From: Cohnella mopanensis
GTDB lineage: Bacteria > Bacillota > Bacilli > Paenibacillales > Paenibacillaceae
Assembly: GCF_022352055.1 (NCBI RefSeq)
Contig: NZ_JAKRWM010000004.1
Coordinates: 434,001 to 498,000 of the forward strand
Reading direction: 5' to 3'
DNA: 64,000 nucleotides
Of this stretch, positions 48,281 to 57,136 are shown in pieces. Positions within the stretch are counted from its first letter, which is position 1. The number at the start of each line of letters is the position of its first letter. Under the pieces are notes generated by a model that saw only the letters and a program-made list of their open reading frames with translations, was not told the origin of the DNA and searched no databases. A program made the position numbers and the translations under genes.

Positions 48281-49905
48281 TGTTGGATAACTTGCCGGTG
48301 CTTTCTCTCATTGCTTTTACGCCACTAATCGGCGCTTTAATCGTCTTATTGCTGCCAGGTGCCCGTAGCAATTGGCTTCGTGCTACAGCTATTATTTTTA
48401 CATTAATCCCACTCGTATTGGTCTTGTTGTTGTTTGCCGTATATGAACCGGCCACTGGGGGCGGGGTTTATACCGAACACTCGACATGGTTGACGATTCC
48501 GCTCAATAAAGAAGTGTTGGATATGAAATTGCAAGGCGGAGTTGCATCGTTTAACCTTGCTTTCGACTATCATTTGGCTGTCGACGGAATATCGATGCCG
48601 CTGCTGCTACTAACGGGAATCGTGTCCACGATGTCCGTGTTAGCTTCGGTCCATATCCGTAAACGGTGGAAAACGTATTATGTTTTGTTTCTGCTGCTGT
48701 TGACGGGGATTTATGGCGTATTCCTAGCGCGGGATTTGATTCTATTTTTCATCTTCTTCGAAGTGACGCTTATCCCAATGTTCTTCCTTATTGGCATCTG
48801 GGGTTACTACGGACGGGAAAAAGCAGCAACCCGTTTTCTGTTATATAACGGTTTGGGTTCGGCAGCAATGCTGATATCCTTCCTTATTCTGATCGTAACG
48901 CTAGGGTTCAGCGTATCGGAAGGGTCGAATTTCTTATATAGCGCGAATTATGATGTCTTGCTCGGCAACTTGTCCGATCCTAATGCTCTGGCGAACATCG
49001 ATACGGGAAACTCGAGATACTTCGGATTTTTCTTGTCGGACAACGCGAGGTGGGGAGCATTCGTGCTCTTGCTCATCGCCTTCGGGATCAAGGTGCCGAT
49101 TTTCCCGTTCCATACCTGGATGTTACGGGTACATACGGAGGCGCCGCCGGCGATCGTCATGATTCACTCCGGCATCCTGCTTAAGATGGGCGTATATGGA
49201 TTGATTCGTTTTGCGGCGTTCTTATTTCCAGAGCAATTGCAGTCATGGACGACGGTATTGGCGGTGCTCGGAGTCATTAATATTTTGTACGGTGCGATCC
49301 TCGCTTGCGTGCAGCGCGAGTTCAAGCTGGTGCTTGCTTATTCGAGCATAAGCCATATGGGGATCGTGCTGCTCGGCATAGCGTCGCTTGAGGAAGTCGG
49401 CTTGCAGGGAGCGATCTACCAATCCGTCTCCCATGGACTGATCTCAGCGCTTCTGTTCCTAATTGTAGGCAGTATTTATGAGCGCACGAACTCAACGAAT
49501 TTGAGCGATTTGGGCGGATTGGCGAAAGCCGTTCCGTTCATGTCGGGGATATTGCTAATCGCTGGTCTAGCTTCATTAGGGCTGCCGGGGTTATCCGGTT
49601 TCGTGGGCGAGTTTCTCTCCTTCCTCGGTTTGTTCGGATCGATGAAAATATTAACGGCTATCGGGGTGCTCGGTATTCTGTTCGCGGCTGTCTACGTGCT
49701 TCGCAGCATTCTAAGCATCACGTACGGTCCGTTGCCTGAGCGATTCGCAGAGATGAAGGATGCACGCTTCATCGAAGCGTTGCCTATGATTACGTTAGCG
49801 GCGCTTATCGTATTGTTAGGGGTATATCCATCCATATTAACGGACCTGATGCAGAACGGATTTAATGGCTTACTGGAACAAATTCAGACGAGGATGGGGG
49901 GATAA
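48280..49905 (+). CDS. nuoM: NADH-quinone oxidoreductase subunit M
   Basis: A 541-residue antiporter-like subunit with 14 helices. FFEVTLIPMFFLIGIWGYYG carries the Glu, and FPFHTWMLRVHTEAPPAIVM the helix-8 region. The ATG overlaps the nuoL stop (TAATG). An extracytoplasmic loop near residues 215-245 (NYDVLLGNLSDPNAL) is longer than in E. coli. Confidence 0.97.
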   Translation: MLDNLPVLSLIAFTPLIGALIVLLLPGARSNWLRATAIIFTLIPLVLVLLLFAVYEPATGGGVYTEHSTWLTIPLNKEVLDMKLQGGVASFNLAFDYHLAVDGISMPLLLLTGIVSTMSVLASVHIRKRWKTYYVLFLLLLTGIYGVFLARDLILFFIFFEVTLIPMFFLIGIWGYYGREKAATRFLLYNGLGSAAMLISFLILIVTLGFSVSEGSNFLYSANYDVLLGNLSDPNALANIDTGNSRYFGFFLSDNARWGAFVLLLIAFGIKVPIFPFHTWMLRVHTEAPPAIVMIHSGILLKMGVYGLIRFAAFLFPEQLQSWTTVLAVLGVINILYGAILACVQREFKLVLAYSSISHMGIVLLGIASLEEVGLQGAIYQSVSHGLISALLFLIVGSIYERTNSTNLSDLGGLAKAVPFMSGILLIAGLASLGLPGLSGFVGEFLSFLGLFGSMKILTAIGVLGILFAAVYVLRSILSITYGPLPERFAEMKDARFIEALPMITLAALIVLLGVYPSILTDLMQNGFNGLLEQIQTRMGG

Positions 49906-49906
49906 C

Positions 49907-51460
49907 ATGGAGGCTTTACAGACTTTGTCGTGGAGCGATACGTGGTACTTAGCCCCCGAGCTTGTGTTATCGGGTTTCGCTATCCTTTTAGTCATCCTCG
50001 ATCTCTTGCTTCCTAAGCGAATCAATCGGAATGTAATAGGTTGGTTGACGCTTGTCGGACTTCTCGTGTCCGCTACATTCGTCGTATTGCTTATGCTCTC
50101 GTTGGGTGACGGTACCGATCCGGCGGATAGTACTCCGGAGTTTTACTCCCTTCTAGGGGGAAGCTATCGTATAGACGATTTTGGAAACTTATTGAAATTG
50201 GTATTTTTAGGTGCTTCGTTCTTCATCGTATTCTCGTCGCTCGGGACGGTTCGGGATACAGACGTGCCAGTCAAAGCTGAACTCTACTATCTTGTTCTCC
50301 CTGCAGCATTGGGGGCAATGGTGATGTCCTCATCCGGGGACCTTATCACATTGTTCGTAGGCTTGGAGCTACTGAGTATTACGACTTACATTCTGGTGGC
50401 TACCCGCAAGAGAAACAGGCTGTCCAGCGAGGCTGCGTTTAAGTATGTCGTAATGGGAGGCGTGGCGTCCGCTTTCATACTATATGGGATGTCATTCCTG
50501 TACGGCTTAACGGGTGGAACGAACTTCGCGTTCATCGCGCAAGGGCTTGGTTCCGCTATCGAGAACTTCGAGGCTTTATTGTATATTTGCTTTTTCTTGA
50601 TGATTGCCGGTTTCGCCGTCAAATTAGCGCTGGCTCCATTCCATGTTTGGGCTGCGGATGTCTACCAAGGTGCGCCGACTCCGGTAACGGCATTTTTGGC
50701 GGTCGTCGCGAAGGGTGCAGCATTCGCAATGCTATATCGAATCTTCATGAATTCGGCTTTTCTTACACCGGCAGACGGCAGCTTCTTGCAGAAAGACGTG
50801 TTCATAGCTTTATCCGTTTTGGCGGCCGCCGCAATGATCGTTGGAACGGTCGGGGCGTTGAGGCAGAAAAACGTGAAAAGGTTGCTCGCGCTTTCGGGTG
50901 TCGCGAATGCAGGTATATTGTTAACTCCGCTAGCGATTAATTTGACGGAGATGCATGCTTCGCTGTTTTCCGAATTTATCTATTTTCTGATCGCTTACTC
51001 ATTCATGAACATAGGTGCATTCTCTGTGCTGACGATCTTGACTAGAGATTCCGGCAATGAGTCGATATCGGGATTCGCCGGCCTGTACCACCGCGCGCCG
51101 TGGACAGCCGTTGCTATGACGATTCTCCTCTGTTCGTTGGCTGGCCTTCCAGTTACCGGAGGGTTCATGGGTAAGTTGTTGATTTTGTTCGGAACGTTCC
51201 AGACACATACGTATTGGCTAGGTGCCGTTATACTTGTGACTACGGTTATCTCATATGCCGTATATTTTTCCTTCATTCGTCAAATGTTCATGAGAAGCGG
51301 AACGGTGGATGCCAAGCTTAAAATGTCGGTTCCAGCTACGATTACGATATGGGTCTGCACGATTGTGACTTTGGTTTTAGGATTTATGCCCGTACCGTTG
51401 TTGGAAGGAATCGACCACATCTTCTCTATTCCAGCGGATCTACTCGTCATTCAAGGTTAA
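49907..51460 (+). CDS. nuoN: NADH-quinone oxidoreductase subunit N
   Basis: A 517-residue antiporter-like subunit, the last nuo gene. GLELLSITTYILVATRKRNR and APFHVWAADVYQGAPTPVTA are diagnostic. The ATG at 49907 follows GGGGGGA; an in-frame ATG at 49865 lies inside nuoM with no ribosome binding site. The operon ends here: nuoE, nuoF and nuoG are absent. Confidence 0.97.
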   Translation: MEALQTLSWSDTWYLAPELVLSGFAILLVILDLLLPKRINRNVIGWLTLVGLLVSATFVVLLMLSLGDGTDPADSTPEFYSLLGGSYRIDDFGNLLKLVFLGASFFIVFSSLGTVRDTDVPVKAELYYLVLPAALGAMVMSSSGDLITLFVGLELLSITTYILVATRKRNRLSSEAAFKYVVMGGVASAFILYGMSFLYGLTGGTNFAFIAQGLGSAIENFEALLYICFFLMIAGFAVKLALAPFHVWAADVYQGAPTPVTAFLAVVAKGAAFAMLYRIFMNSAFLTPADGSFLQKDVFIALSVLAAAAMIVGTVGALRQKNVKRLLALSGVANAGILLTPLAINLTEMHASLFSEFIYFLIAYSFMNIGAFSVLTILTRDSGNESISGFAGLYHRAPWTAVAMTILLCSLAGLPVTGGFMGKLLILFGTFQTHTYWLGAVILVTTVISYAVYFSFIRQMFMRSGTVDAKLKMSVPATITIWVCTIVTLVLGFMPVPLLEGIDHIFSIPADLLVIQG

Positions 51461-51475
51461 TTAAAAGCTCAACAG

Positions 51476-51521
51476 AAGGGTAATCCTCAAGTCGTATGGC
51501 TTGAGGATTGCCCTTTTTTCC
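51476..51521 (+). terminator. Terminator of the nuo operon
   Basis: AAGGGTAATCCTCAAG (51476-51491) pairs with CTTGAGGATTGCCCTT (51500-51515) with one G-U pair, followed by T residues. Confidence 0.92.
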
Positions 51522-51656
51522 TTTTGTAAGGCTTCTGTGGGCGACAAATTGTGACCTAAGACCCGATTTTCGACGGGAAAGAAGGGAATCGCTGTCGAAA
51601 ATAGAAACTTTATTATATACAACGACGAAACCGTTTTACACGAATGGAACAAAGGT

Positions 51657-53792
51657 GTGGTTAAGCTGCCTAATAGGAAGGGATTCATTCAAATCTCACG
51701 CAAGTTCACATTGAGGTGTTCTATTGCGCTTGCTTCTACGCTCGTTTGTTGTTCAATGCTTTTTGTATCGGCCGATAGCAAGCCGACGACGCAATCCTCG
51801 ATCTCTAACGAGAAGAAGGGGATTGTTAAGGTTCAAGCGATACAACCAGCTTCGCCTAAGCTTGTCGTCCCCATAGCCCCTCCAGTTCCCGCTTATTTGA
51901 AGGCGATCGGGATTCCGGAAGCTTGGGCGACTTTAAGCAGGAATGTTACGTCTACCATTGCTATCGTGGACACCGGGGTTGATTTTAATAATCCGGAATT
52001 GAAGCCCTATCTCCTTGAGGGGAAAAATTTAGTCGACGAGCGGAAAACCGCCCAGGACGATAACGGCCACGGTACAGCCGTAACAGGAATCATTACTGCC
52101 ATTGCAACTGTGGGGGAAATGTCTCCTAACGATGGCAGGTGGAAAGGGTACATACTGCCGGTAAAAGCACTGGATCAATTCGGCTCGGGTGACGAGGAGA
52201 AGCTGACCCAGGGAATTCGATATGCCGTCGATCAAGGCGCGGATATAATCGTTCTTTCACTCGGCTTAAGAAGAGACGCGCCTAGTTTGCGGGAAGCTGT
52301 AGCTTATGCGGAAGAAGCCGGGGTATTACTCATTGCGGCAAGCGGCAACGATGCAGCCGTATTTGGTGCCAAGGCTGCCGTTCAGTACCCTGCGGCATAT
52401 CCAACCGTTGTCGCAGTTGCCGGGTCCGATGGATTAGAGCCAATCGCACAATCGACATCCGGCTCGGAGAATGACATCAGCGCCATGTGGAAGGTTCAGA
52501 CCTTAACGATTAATGGCGGCAGCATCGAGATGGAAGGAACATCGATGGCAGCGCCGCAGGTTGCCGCAACGGCAGCTATGCTGATGGCGATCCACCCGGA
52601 TTGGGAACCTGTTCATATACGGGAGGCATTACGCAGATCAGCGCAACATAGCGGTAAGGAATCATGGAACCCGAGTATGGGGTATGGGCTGATTTCGGCT
52701 AGTAGAGCTATTCAAGCAGACGAAATCATCGACTGGCGGGAGCCAAATCATACAAAAGCTGCAGCAAGCGTATTTCCCTTGGGGAAAGAAGTGACTGGAA
52801 GGTGGAAAAATGCATCGGATACCGATTGGTATACGTTTGAAGCACCTTACAGTGGCATATATGAAGTTGCTGGAAATGAAGTTCGCCTGTCGCTATATGA
52901 TGGGAAGGGCACTATTGCACCTCTTCGTTCGGCTACAGAAGTTCAAGGTGGAGTAGCGGTCAAGCAATGGCCTGTGGCCAAAGGCCGATATTGGCTTCAA
53001 GTACAAAGTTCATCGACGGCGAAACAGATAACGAACTTTTATCGGCTTGAATCCGTATTTACAATGAATCCGGACGCCAAGGAGCCGAACAATAGCGCAG
53101 CAGCCGCAAGCACGCTTCCTCCACGTAGCCAGACATGGACGGGAACTTTTCATACGCGCGGTGATGTGGATTGGTTTGTCGTGAAGCTACCGAAGCCGGG
53201 AATGATCAGGTTAACGGTTACACCCGATACGACGCGAATTGATCCGCAAATCGGGTTTCAGCCTGCCGGCGGTACGGAGATCGTCATTGATGATCGAGGA
53301 GACGGAGGCGTCGAACAATGGACTATGAGCGATGCGAAGGCGGGAAGATACTTCATCCGCATTTCCAATGCGGTTTCTTCTAACCCAATGCCAGTAATCG
53401 GGACATATACTGCCACTTTGGAATATATTACCGAGAAAGAGGATTCTTACGAGCCGAATGAGAGCCCGTTAACGTCCACTCCGCTTTCCATCAATAAAGT
53501 GTACAACGCATTAATCCATACGGCAAAAGATCAGGATTGGTATCGATTTACACTAACTAAGAAACAGAAAGTGAAGCTTACGATCAGTAATATTCCGAAT
53601 GCAATGGCTATTCACGTTGAATTGCGCAACAAGAAGCTGCAAACGCTAGAAAAATGGAAAAGTGACAAAGGTCAGAAATCATTGCTAGGTGAAAGGGAGC
53701 TAGAGCCCGGCACTTACTACGTGAAAATCACCGCTGACGGTTATAATCGCAATCAGTACTATGGGCTTCGGTTGCAACTTGTGAATAATTAG
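51657..53792 (+). CDS. Secreted subtilisin-family serine protease with PPC domains
   Basis: A 711-residue exported protease. After a signal segment (about 18-38) an S8 domain spans about 80-350 with the full triad: Asp105 (AIVDTGVDF), His138 (DDNGHGTAVTG), Ser296 (EGTSMAAPQVAA) and oxyanion Asn231 (AASGND). Three pre-peptidase C-terminal-type beta domains follow (about 355-465, 470-585, 590-711); each begins with an EPN motif and has a 'DTDWYTF', 'DVDWFVV' or 'DQDWYRF' strand. The GTG at 51657 is preceded by AAAGG; the start is somewhat uncertain. A single gene with unknown target. Confidence 0.9.
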   Translation: MVKLPNRKGFIQISRKFTLRCSIALASTLVCCSMLFVSADSKPTTQSSISNEKKGIVKVQAIQPASPKLVVPIAPPVPAYLKAIGIPEAWATLSRNVTSTIAIVDTGVDFNNPELKPYLLEGKNLVDERKTAQDDNGHGTAVTGIITAIATVGEMSPNDGRWKGYILPVKALDQFGSGDEEKLTQGIRYAVDQGADIIVLSLGLRRDAPSLREAVAYAEEAGVLLIAASGNDAAVFGAKAAVQYPAAYPTVVAVAGSDGLEPIAQSTSGSENDISAMWKVQTLTINGGSIEMEGTSMAAPQVAATAAMLMAIHPDWEPVHIREALRRSAQHSGKESWNPSMGYGLISASRAIQADEIIDWREPNHTKAAASVFPLGKEVTGRWKNASDTDWYTFEAPYSGIYEVAGNEVRLSLYDGKGTIAPLRSATEVQGGVAVKQWPVAKGRYWLQVQSSSTAKQITNFYRLESVFTMNPDAKEPNNSAAAASTLPPRSQTWTGTFHTRGDVDWFVVKLPKPGMIRLTVTPDTTRIDPQIGFQPAGGTEIVIDDRGDGGVEQWTMSDAKAGRYFIRISNAVSSNPMPVIGTYTATLEYITEKEDSYEPNESPLTSTPLSINKVYNALIHTAKDQDWYRFTLTKKQKVKLTISNIPNAMAIHVELRNKKLQTLEKWKSDKGQKSLLGERELEPGTYYVKITADGYNRNQYYGLRLQLVNN

Positions 53793-53845
53793 ATGATGTC
53801 GTGCCAAGATCGTAGCGGAGAAAACGATGGAAGGGGGTTCGTTAA

Positions 53846-54106
53846 ATGGATGACGAAGCGAGCGCATTTGCTTTAGCGGGATGGGATGGTCTTTTCTCGA
53901 TCTTCGTTACTTTAGGATGCGTGTTAGTCGCTTGGATGTTATTGCAAGAAATTAACTTTGATAAAATTTTGCGCCAGCCACGAAGTCCCCGGGCAAGAGT
54001 GCTGCAGTTGCTTATTGCGGTAGGACTTGGCCATTTAGTTGCTCGCTTCGTTCTTGATTATTGGTCTTGGGTTGGCACGTTGAAATGGCTTTTCCGTTCG
54101 GGCTGA
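53846..54106 (+). CDS. ywzB: DUF1146 family membrane protein (YwzB-like)
   Basis: An 86-residue protein with two membrane helices (LFSIFVTLGCVLVAWMLL and LLIAVGLGHLVARFVLD) around a basic loop (QPRSPRAR), the DUF1146/YwzB layout. Function is unknown. In B. subtilis ywzB follows atpC; here it follows the protease gene but still precedes murA (ywmB is absent between them). GGGGG lies upstream of the ATG. Confidence 0.88.
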   Translation: MDDEASAFALAGWDGLFSIFVTLGCVLVAWMLLQEINFDKILRQPRSPRARVLQLLIAVGLGHLVARFVLDYWSWVGTLKWLFRSG

Positions 54107-54257
54107 TCTATTTTAAAAAACGATGTGACGTAAAGTTAAGATTGGGTAATAATATTTAAACCACTGGATTTGATCAATTAATGGTCGAATAGAGTCGGAA
54201 AAAGCAGTTTTACCCCAAAAAATGCCGCTTGTGTCATTGGCGGAGGTAGTGGTATGA

Positions 54258-54263
54258 TAAAAT
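54258..54263 (+). promoter_or_regulatory. Candidate -10 box of murA
   Basis: TGATAAAAT supplies an extended -10 (TAAAAT, five of six) 75 bp before murA. The -35 box is not clear. Confidence 0.5.
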
Positions 54264-54338
54264 TTGGGTTTTTCGGGGTCGGGCAGCTTTTGCCAATAGA
54301 CTTCGGAATGAATCTATAATGCGCGGAGGGAACCACCC

Positions 54339-55724
54339 ATGAGCAAAATCATCGTCCGCGGCGGACGTACCTTATCTGGAACAGTCCGCGTGCACGGCGC
54401 TAAAAATTCCGTCCTTCCGATCCTTGCCGCTGCTTTACTGGCGGAAGAAGGATCCAGCGTCATTCATGACGTTCCCGCCCTGGACGATGTTAAGAACATT
54501 ATTCAAGTGCTCGCGGCTTTGGGGGTTTACGCGCAGCAAGAAGACGGAACTGTCCGACTACATGCTGAATCGTTAACTTCTTATGAAGCACCTTATGAAT
54601 TGGTTAGAAAAATGCGAGCTTCGTTCTTGGTGATGGGACCATTGCTGGCTCGTCTTGGAAAAGTAAGAATTTCTCTTCCGGGCGGCTGCGCGATTGGAAC
54701 GCGTCCTATTGACCAGCATTTGAAAGGGTTTGAAGCAATGGGTGCGGAGATCGGATTCGGTCAAGGCTCCATTGAAGCTAGCGTCGATGGTAAATTGCGC
54801 GGGGCGAGAATTTATTTGGACATTGCGAGCGTTGGCGCTACGGAAAACATTATGATGGCAGCCACGACCGCAATCGGAACGACAATTATTGAAAATGCGG
54901 CTAAAGAGCCGGAAATCGTTGACCTTGCTAATTTCCTTAATGCGATGGGCGCCAAGGTACGTGGTGCTGGCACGGGAGTCATACGAATTGAAGGCGTAGA
55001 TAAGCTTCATGCAGCGGAGCACTATGTTATTCCCGATCGCGTCGAAGCCGGTACCTACATGATCGCAGCTGCGATTACAGGCGGAGATGTGTATGTTGAA
55101 GGAGCCATTCGCGATCATCTCGGACCGATTGTTGCTAAGCTAGAGGAGATGGGCGCTACCGTCGAATGCGACGAGAACGGCATTCGGGTGCAAGCTTTGA
55201 ATCCGCTTCGTGCTGTCGATGTCAAGACGTTGCCTTATCCGGGCTTTCCGACCGACATGCAAGCTCAAATGATGACGCTGCTGTTAGTCGCTGACGGTAC
55301 GAGTATTGTAACCGAGACCGTGTTTGAAAATCGGTTCATGCATGTTGATGAACTGATCAAGATGGGTGCCGAGATCAAGGTGGATGGGCGTACGGCTATT
55401 GTTACGGGCGGTACCAAATTGTCCGGAGCAAGTGTATGTGCAACCGATCTTAGAGCAGGTGCGGCATTGATTTGCGCTGCGCTTGTCGCGGATGGAAGTA
55501 CGGAAGTTAGCGGTATTCACCACATTGAACGCGGCTACATGAACATCGTAAATAAGTTAGCTGCTTTAGGAGCAGACATTTATCGTGCTCCATCCCCGGA
55601 AGATGTACTGCAGGAATCCGAGCAAGCATCGCTACAACCGGAGAAACTTATGCAGCAGCTAGAACAACGCGCTGCGGCAACGTCCGAAGTCGTTATCCGC
55701 AACATTCAACCGACGCTTGCTTAG
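54339..55724 (+). CDS. murA: UDP-N-acetylglucosamine 1-carboxyvinyltransferase
   Basis: A 461-residue EPSP synthase-fold enzyme for the first committed step of peptidoglycan synthesis. Catalytic Cys117 is in [15 protein letters not shown] (the fosfomycin target), and Lys22-Asn23 (HGAKNSVLP) binds substrate. The C-terminus runs about 25 residues past the usual length of about 436, ending in a Gln/Glu/Ala-rich tail. GGAGGG precedes the ATG. The position before spoIID matches B. subtilis murAA. Confidence 0.97.
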   Translation: MSKIIVRGGRTLSGTVRVHGAKNSVLPILAAALLAEEGSSVIHDVPALDDVKNIIQVLAALGVYAQQEDGTVRLHAESLTSYEAPYELVRKMRASFLVMGPLLARLGKVRISLPGGCAIGTRPIDQHLKGFEAMGAEIGFGQGSIEASVDGKLRGARIYLDIASVGATENIMMAATTAIGTTIIENAAKEPEIVDLANFLNAMGAKVRGAGTGVIRIEGVDKLHAAEHYVIPDRVEAGTYMIAAAITGGDVYVEGAIRDHLGPIVAKLEEMGATVECDENGIRVQALNPLRAVDVKTLPYPGFPTDMQAQMMTLLLVADGTSIVTETVFENRFMHVDELIKMGAEIKVDGRTAIVTGGTKLSGASVCATDLRAGAALICAALVADGSTEVSGIHHIERGYMNIVNKLAALGADIYRAPSPEDVLQESEQASLQPEKLMQQLEQRAAATSEVVIRNIQPTLA

Positions 55725-55833
55725 TCTCCGCAAGGAGTAGCAATCTGTTTAATTTTATGGATCCGACACATACGTAGCTACTGATCTTGTTGATTGGCTC
55801 GTTCTTATACTTAGCTAATACTGTCTATTACCG

Positions 55834-55868
55834 ATCCCCTGGCCATCAACGGCTGGGGGATTTTTTTA
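55834..55868 (+). terminator. Terminator after murA
   Basis: ATCCCC pairs with GGGGAT and GCC with GGC, joined by G-U pairs, followed by seven T residues. Confidence 0.85.
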
Positions 55869-55918
55869 TTTTATACGCACTTCGTTATCATGGCTTGGCT
55901 TGCTCCCTCCCTTATTTT

Positions 55919-55952
55919 CCTCTTTCACGCTATCCCCCTAGCTCAGGAAAAG
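55919..55952 (-). repeat. Dispersed short repeat, inverted copy downstream of the transposase gene
   Basis: Read on the minus strand it begins CTTTTCCTGAGC and continues to GGGGGATAGCGTGAAAGAG. It lies 12 bp beyond the transposase stop codon. Plus-strand copies lie at 56986-57136 on the other side of the gene. Confidence 0.75.
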
Positions 55953-55963
55953 TACGACACCGA

Positions 55964-56890
55964 TCAGATCGCTTTTTGCGATCTCCAAGCAACCCGCGAA
56001 CGGTTTAATGAACGGTGAGTGATAGGGCGTCCAGTTAGTGCTGGGTAAGTAATCGTATGTGCAATTGCACTGTCGATTAGTAGAATGCCGAACCTTCCGA
56101 CACTAGGGTGATTAGAGTGATAGCAGTATTGGTTTATGTAGGCCTGCAAATGCTTGGGGCCAATACCTCGAAACATTCGTCCCATCCATGAAGATAGATA
56201 GTGGCTTTCCCAAACTAAAGCTTTGTTCATCGTTTTACCGAATCGGCGCGTGATGATAACATTTTCTGAAAATCTAGGATCAACATGTTTCAAAATAAAA
56301 GGTTTTGGATTCGGGCAATCATATTTGTCTCGAAGCGACATCTTAGATTGATGCTCTATTTTTAAGTAACCGATGTTCCCGTCTTCAGAGCCGGATGCTC
56401 CTATGAGTAATGGTTGTTCTTGCTTGTGTAATTCAAACGTGCTAGTTAACCTCTTATAACATATAGCGTCAGTGACCCTGACGATTCCGGCGAGTAAAAT
56501 CATAGAATCCGCTTGTCGCATAGCATAGCGAATCTTATGGCAGATCAACCAGGCGGTTTTATATGTGACTTCGAGTAGGTTCGATAGTTGGAGTGCGTTG
56601 ATGCTATTAGATCTTGCATGGAGATGAATGGCTCTGAGCCACAAACGCAATGAAGTGCGACTGCCTTCCATGATAGTTCCTTTTATTAAAGAGGTTTGCT
56701 TCTTGCAGGAATAGCACTCATACAGGGGGAGCCTGCGGGTAGAAATAAGATAAGCGTGATGGCACTGACAATTCGGGCAGCGAAATCCATTCGGCCATTT
56801 GGCATTGTATAAGGCAACTATACAGTCTTCTTCCGATTCATAACGTTTACAGAAAGCGTCGAATGCTTCGGTGTCATGTCTTAGGCTCAT
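55964..56890 (-). CDS. IS1595-type transposase, degenerate and possibly domesticated
   Basis: A 308-residue protein. The N-terminus is a Zn-ribbon of the IS1595 type (FRCPNCQCHHAYLI and LYECYSCKKQTSLIKGTIME), followed by the helical segment LRLWLRAIHLHARSNSINAL. The C-terminus HLQAYINQYCYHSNHP matches the end of the ISXO2-like DDE domain. The middle is abnormal: the EVDETYIGG motif around the first catalytic Asp is not found (only VRVTDAICYKR), and the second Asp motif is unclear. The ATG at 56890 follows AAGGGGG. No frameshift is seen. Two LexA-like boxes flank its promoter, and repeat copies lie at both sides. Function is unknown. Confidence 0.75.
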   Translation of the reverse strand: MSLRHDTEAFDAFCKRYESEEDCIVALYNAKWPNGFRCPNCQCHHAYLISTRRLPLYECYSCKKQTSLIKGTIMEGSRTSLRLWLRAIHLHARSNSINALQLSNLLEVTYKTAWLICHKIRYAMRQADSMILLAGIVRVTDAICYKRLTSTFELHKQEQPLLIGASGSEDGNIGYLKIEHQSKMSLRDKYDCPNPKPFILKHVDPRFSENVIITRRFGKTMNKALVWESHYLSSWMGRMFRGIGPKHLQAYINQYCYHSNHPSVGRFGILLIDSAIAHTITYPALTGRPITHRSLNRSRVAWRSQKAI

Positions 56891-56919
56891 ATCTCGAAAT
56901 TCCCCCTTTCCACCTGGAG

Positions 56920-56933
56920 AGAACATTTGTTCC
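56920..56933. promoter_or_regulatory. LexA-like (SOS) box 1
   Basis: AGAACATTTGTTCC matches the Bacillus LexA consensus CGAACRNRYGTTYC at 11 of 13 defined positions, with perfect GAAC-N4-GTTC. It lies near the expected transcription start of the transposase-like gene, about 30 bp before the start codon. Confidence 0.65.
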
Positions 56934-56940
56934 TGTTATT

Positions 56941-56949
56941 ATTTTATCA
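56941..56949 (-). promoter_or_regulatory. Extended -10 box of the transposase-like gene
   Basis: On the minus strand TGATAAAAT gives an extended -10 (TAAAAT). It lies between the two LexA-like boxes. A weak TTTAAA -35 box lies 17 bp upstream. Confidence 0.55.
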
Positions 56950-56961
56950 AACATACGTTCT
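56948..56961. promoter_or_regulatory. LexA-like (SOS) box 2
   Basis: CAAACATACGTTCT matches CGAACRNRYGTTYC at 11 of 13 defined positions on either strand. It overlaps the extended -10 element and spacer. Together with box 1 it brackets the promoter. Confidence 0.6.
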
Positions 56962-56985
56962 TATTTAAAGTGAATTTTTCTATTT

Positions 56986-57136
56986 TTTTCCTGAGTGGTA
57001 GGGATAGTGTGATTTTGACAAAGTAACTTTTTCTGAGCAAAGGGGATAGCGTGAAAGAGAAAAGAAATTTGAGAGGCTCTAAACGTCAAGAGAATGACAG
57101 AGCGAATCCCTGAGCGAGGGGGATAGAGAGTAAGAG
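56986..57136 (+). repeat. Dispersed short repeat cluster, three plus-strand copies
   Basis: Copies lie at 56986-57015 (CTGAGTGGTAGGGATAGTGT core), 57028-57060 (CTGAGCAAAGGGGATAGCGT core, followed by GAAAGAG) and 57106-57136 (CTGAGCGAGGGGGATAGAGA core). They share the pattern of the copies at 17602-17750 and 55919-55952. They fill most of the non-coding region between the transposase gene and spoIID. Confidence 0.72.
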
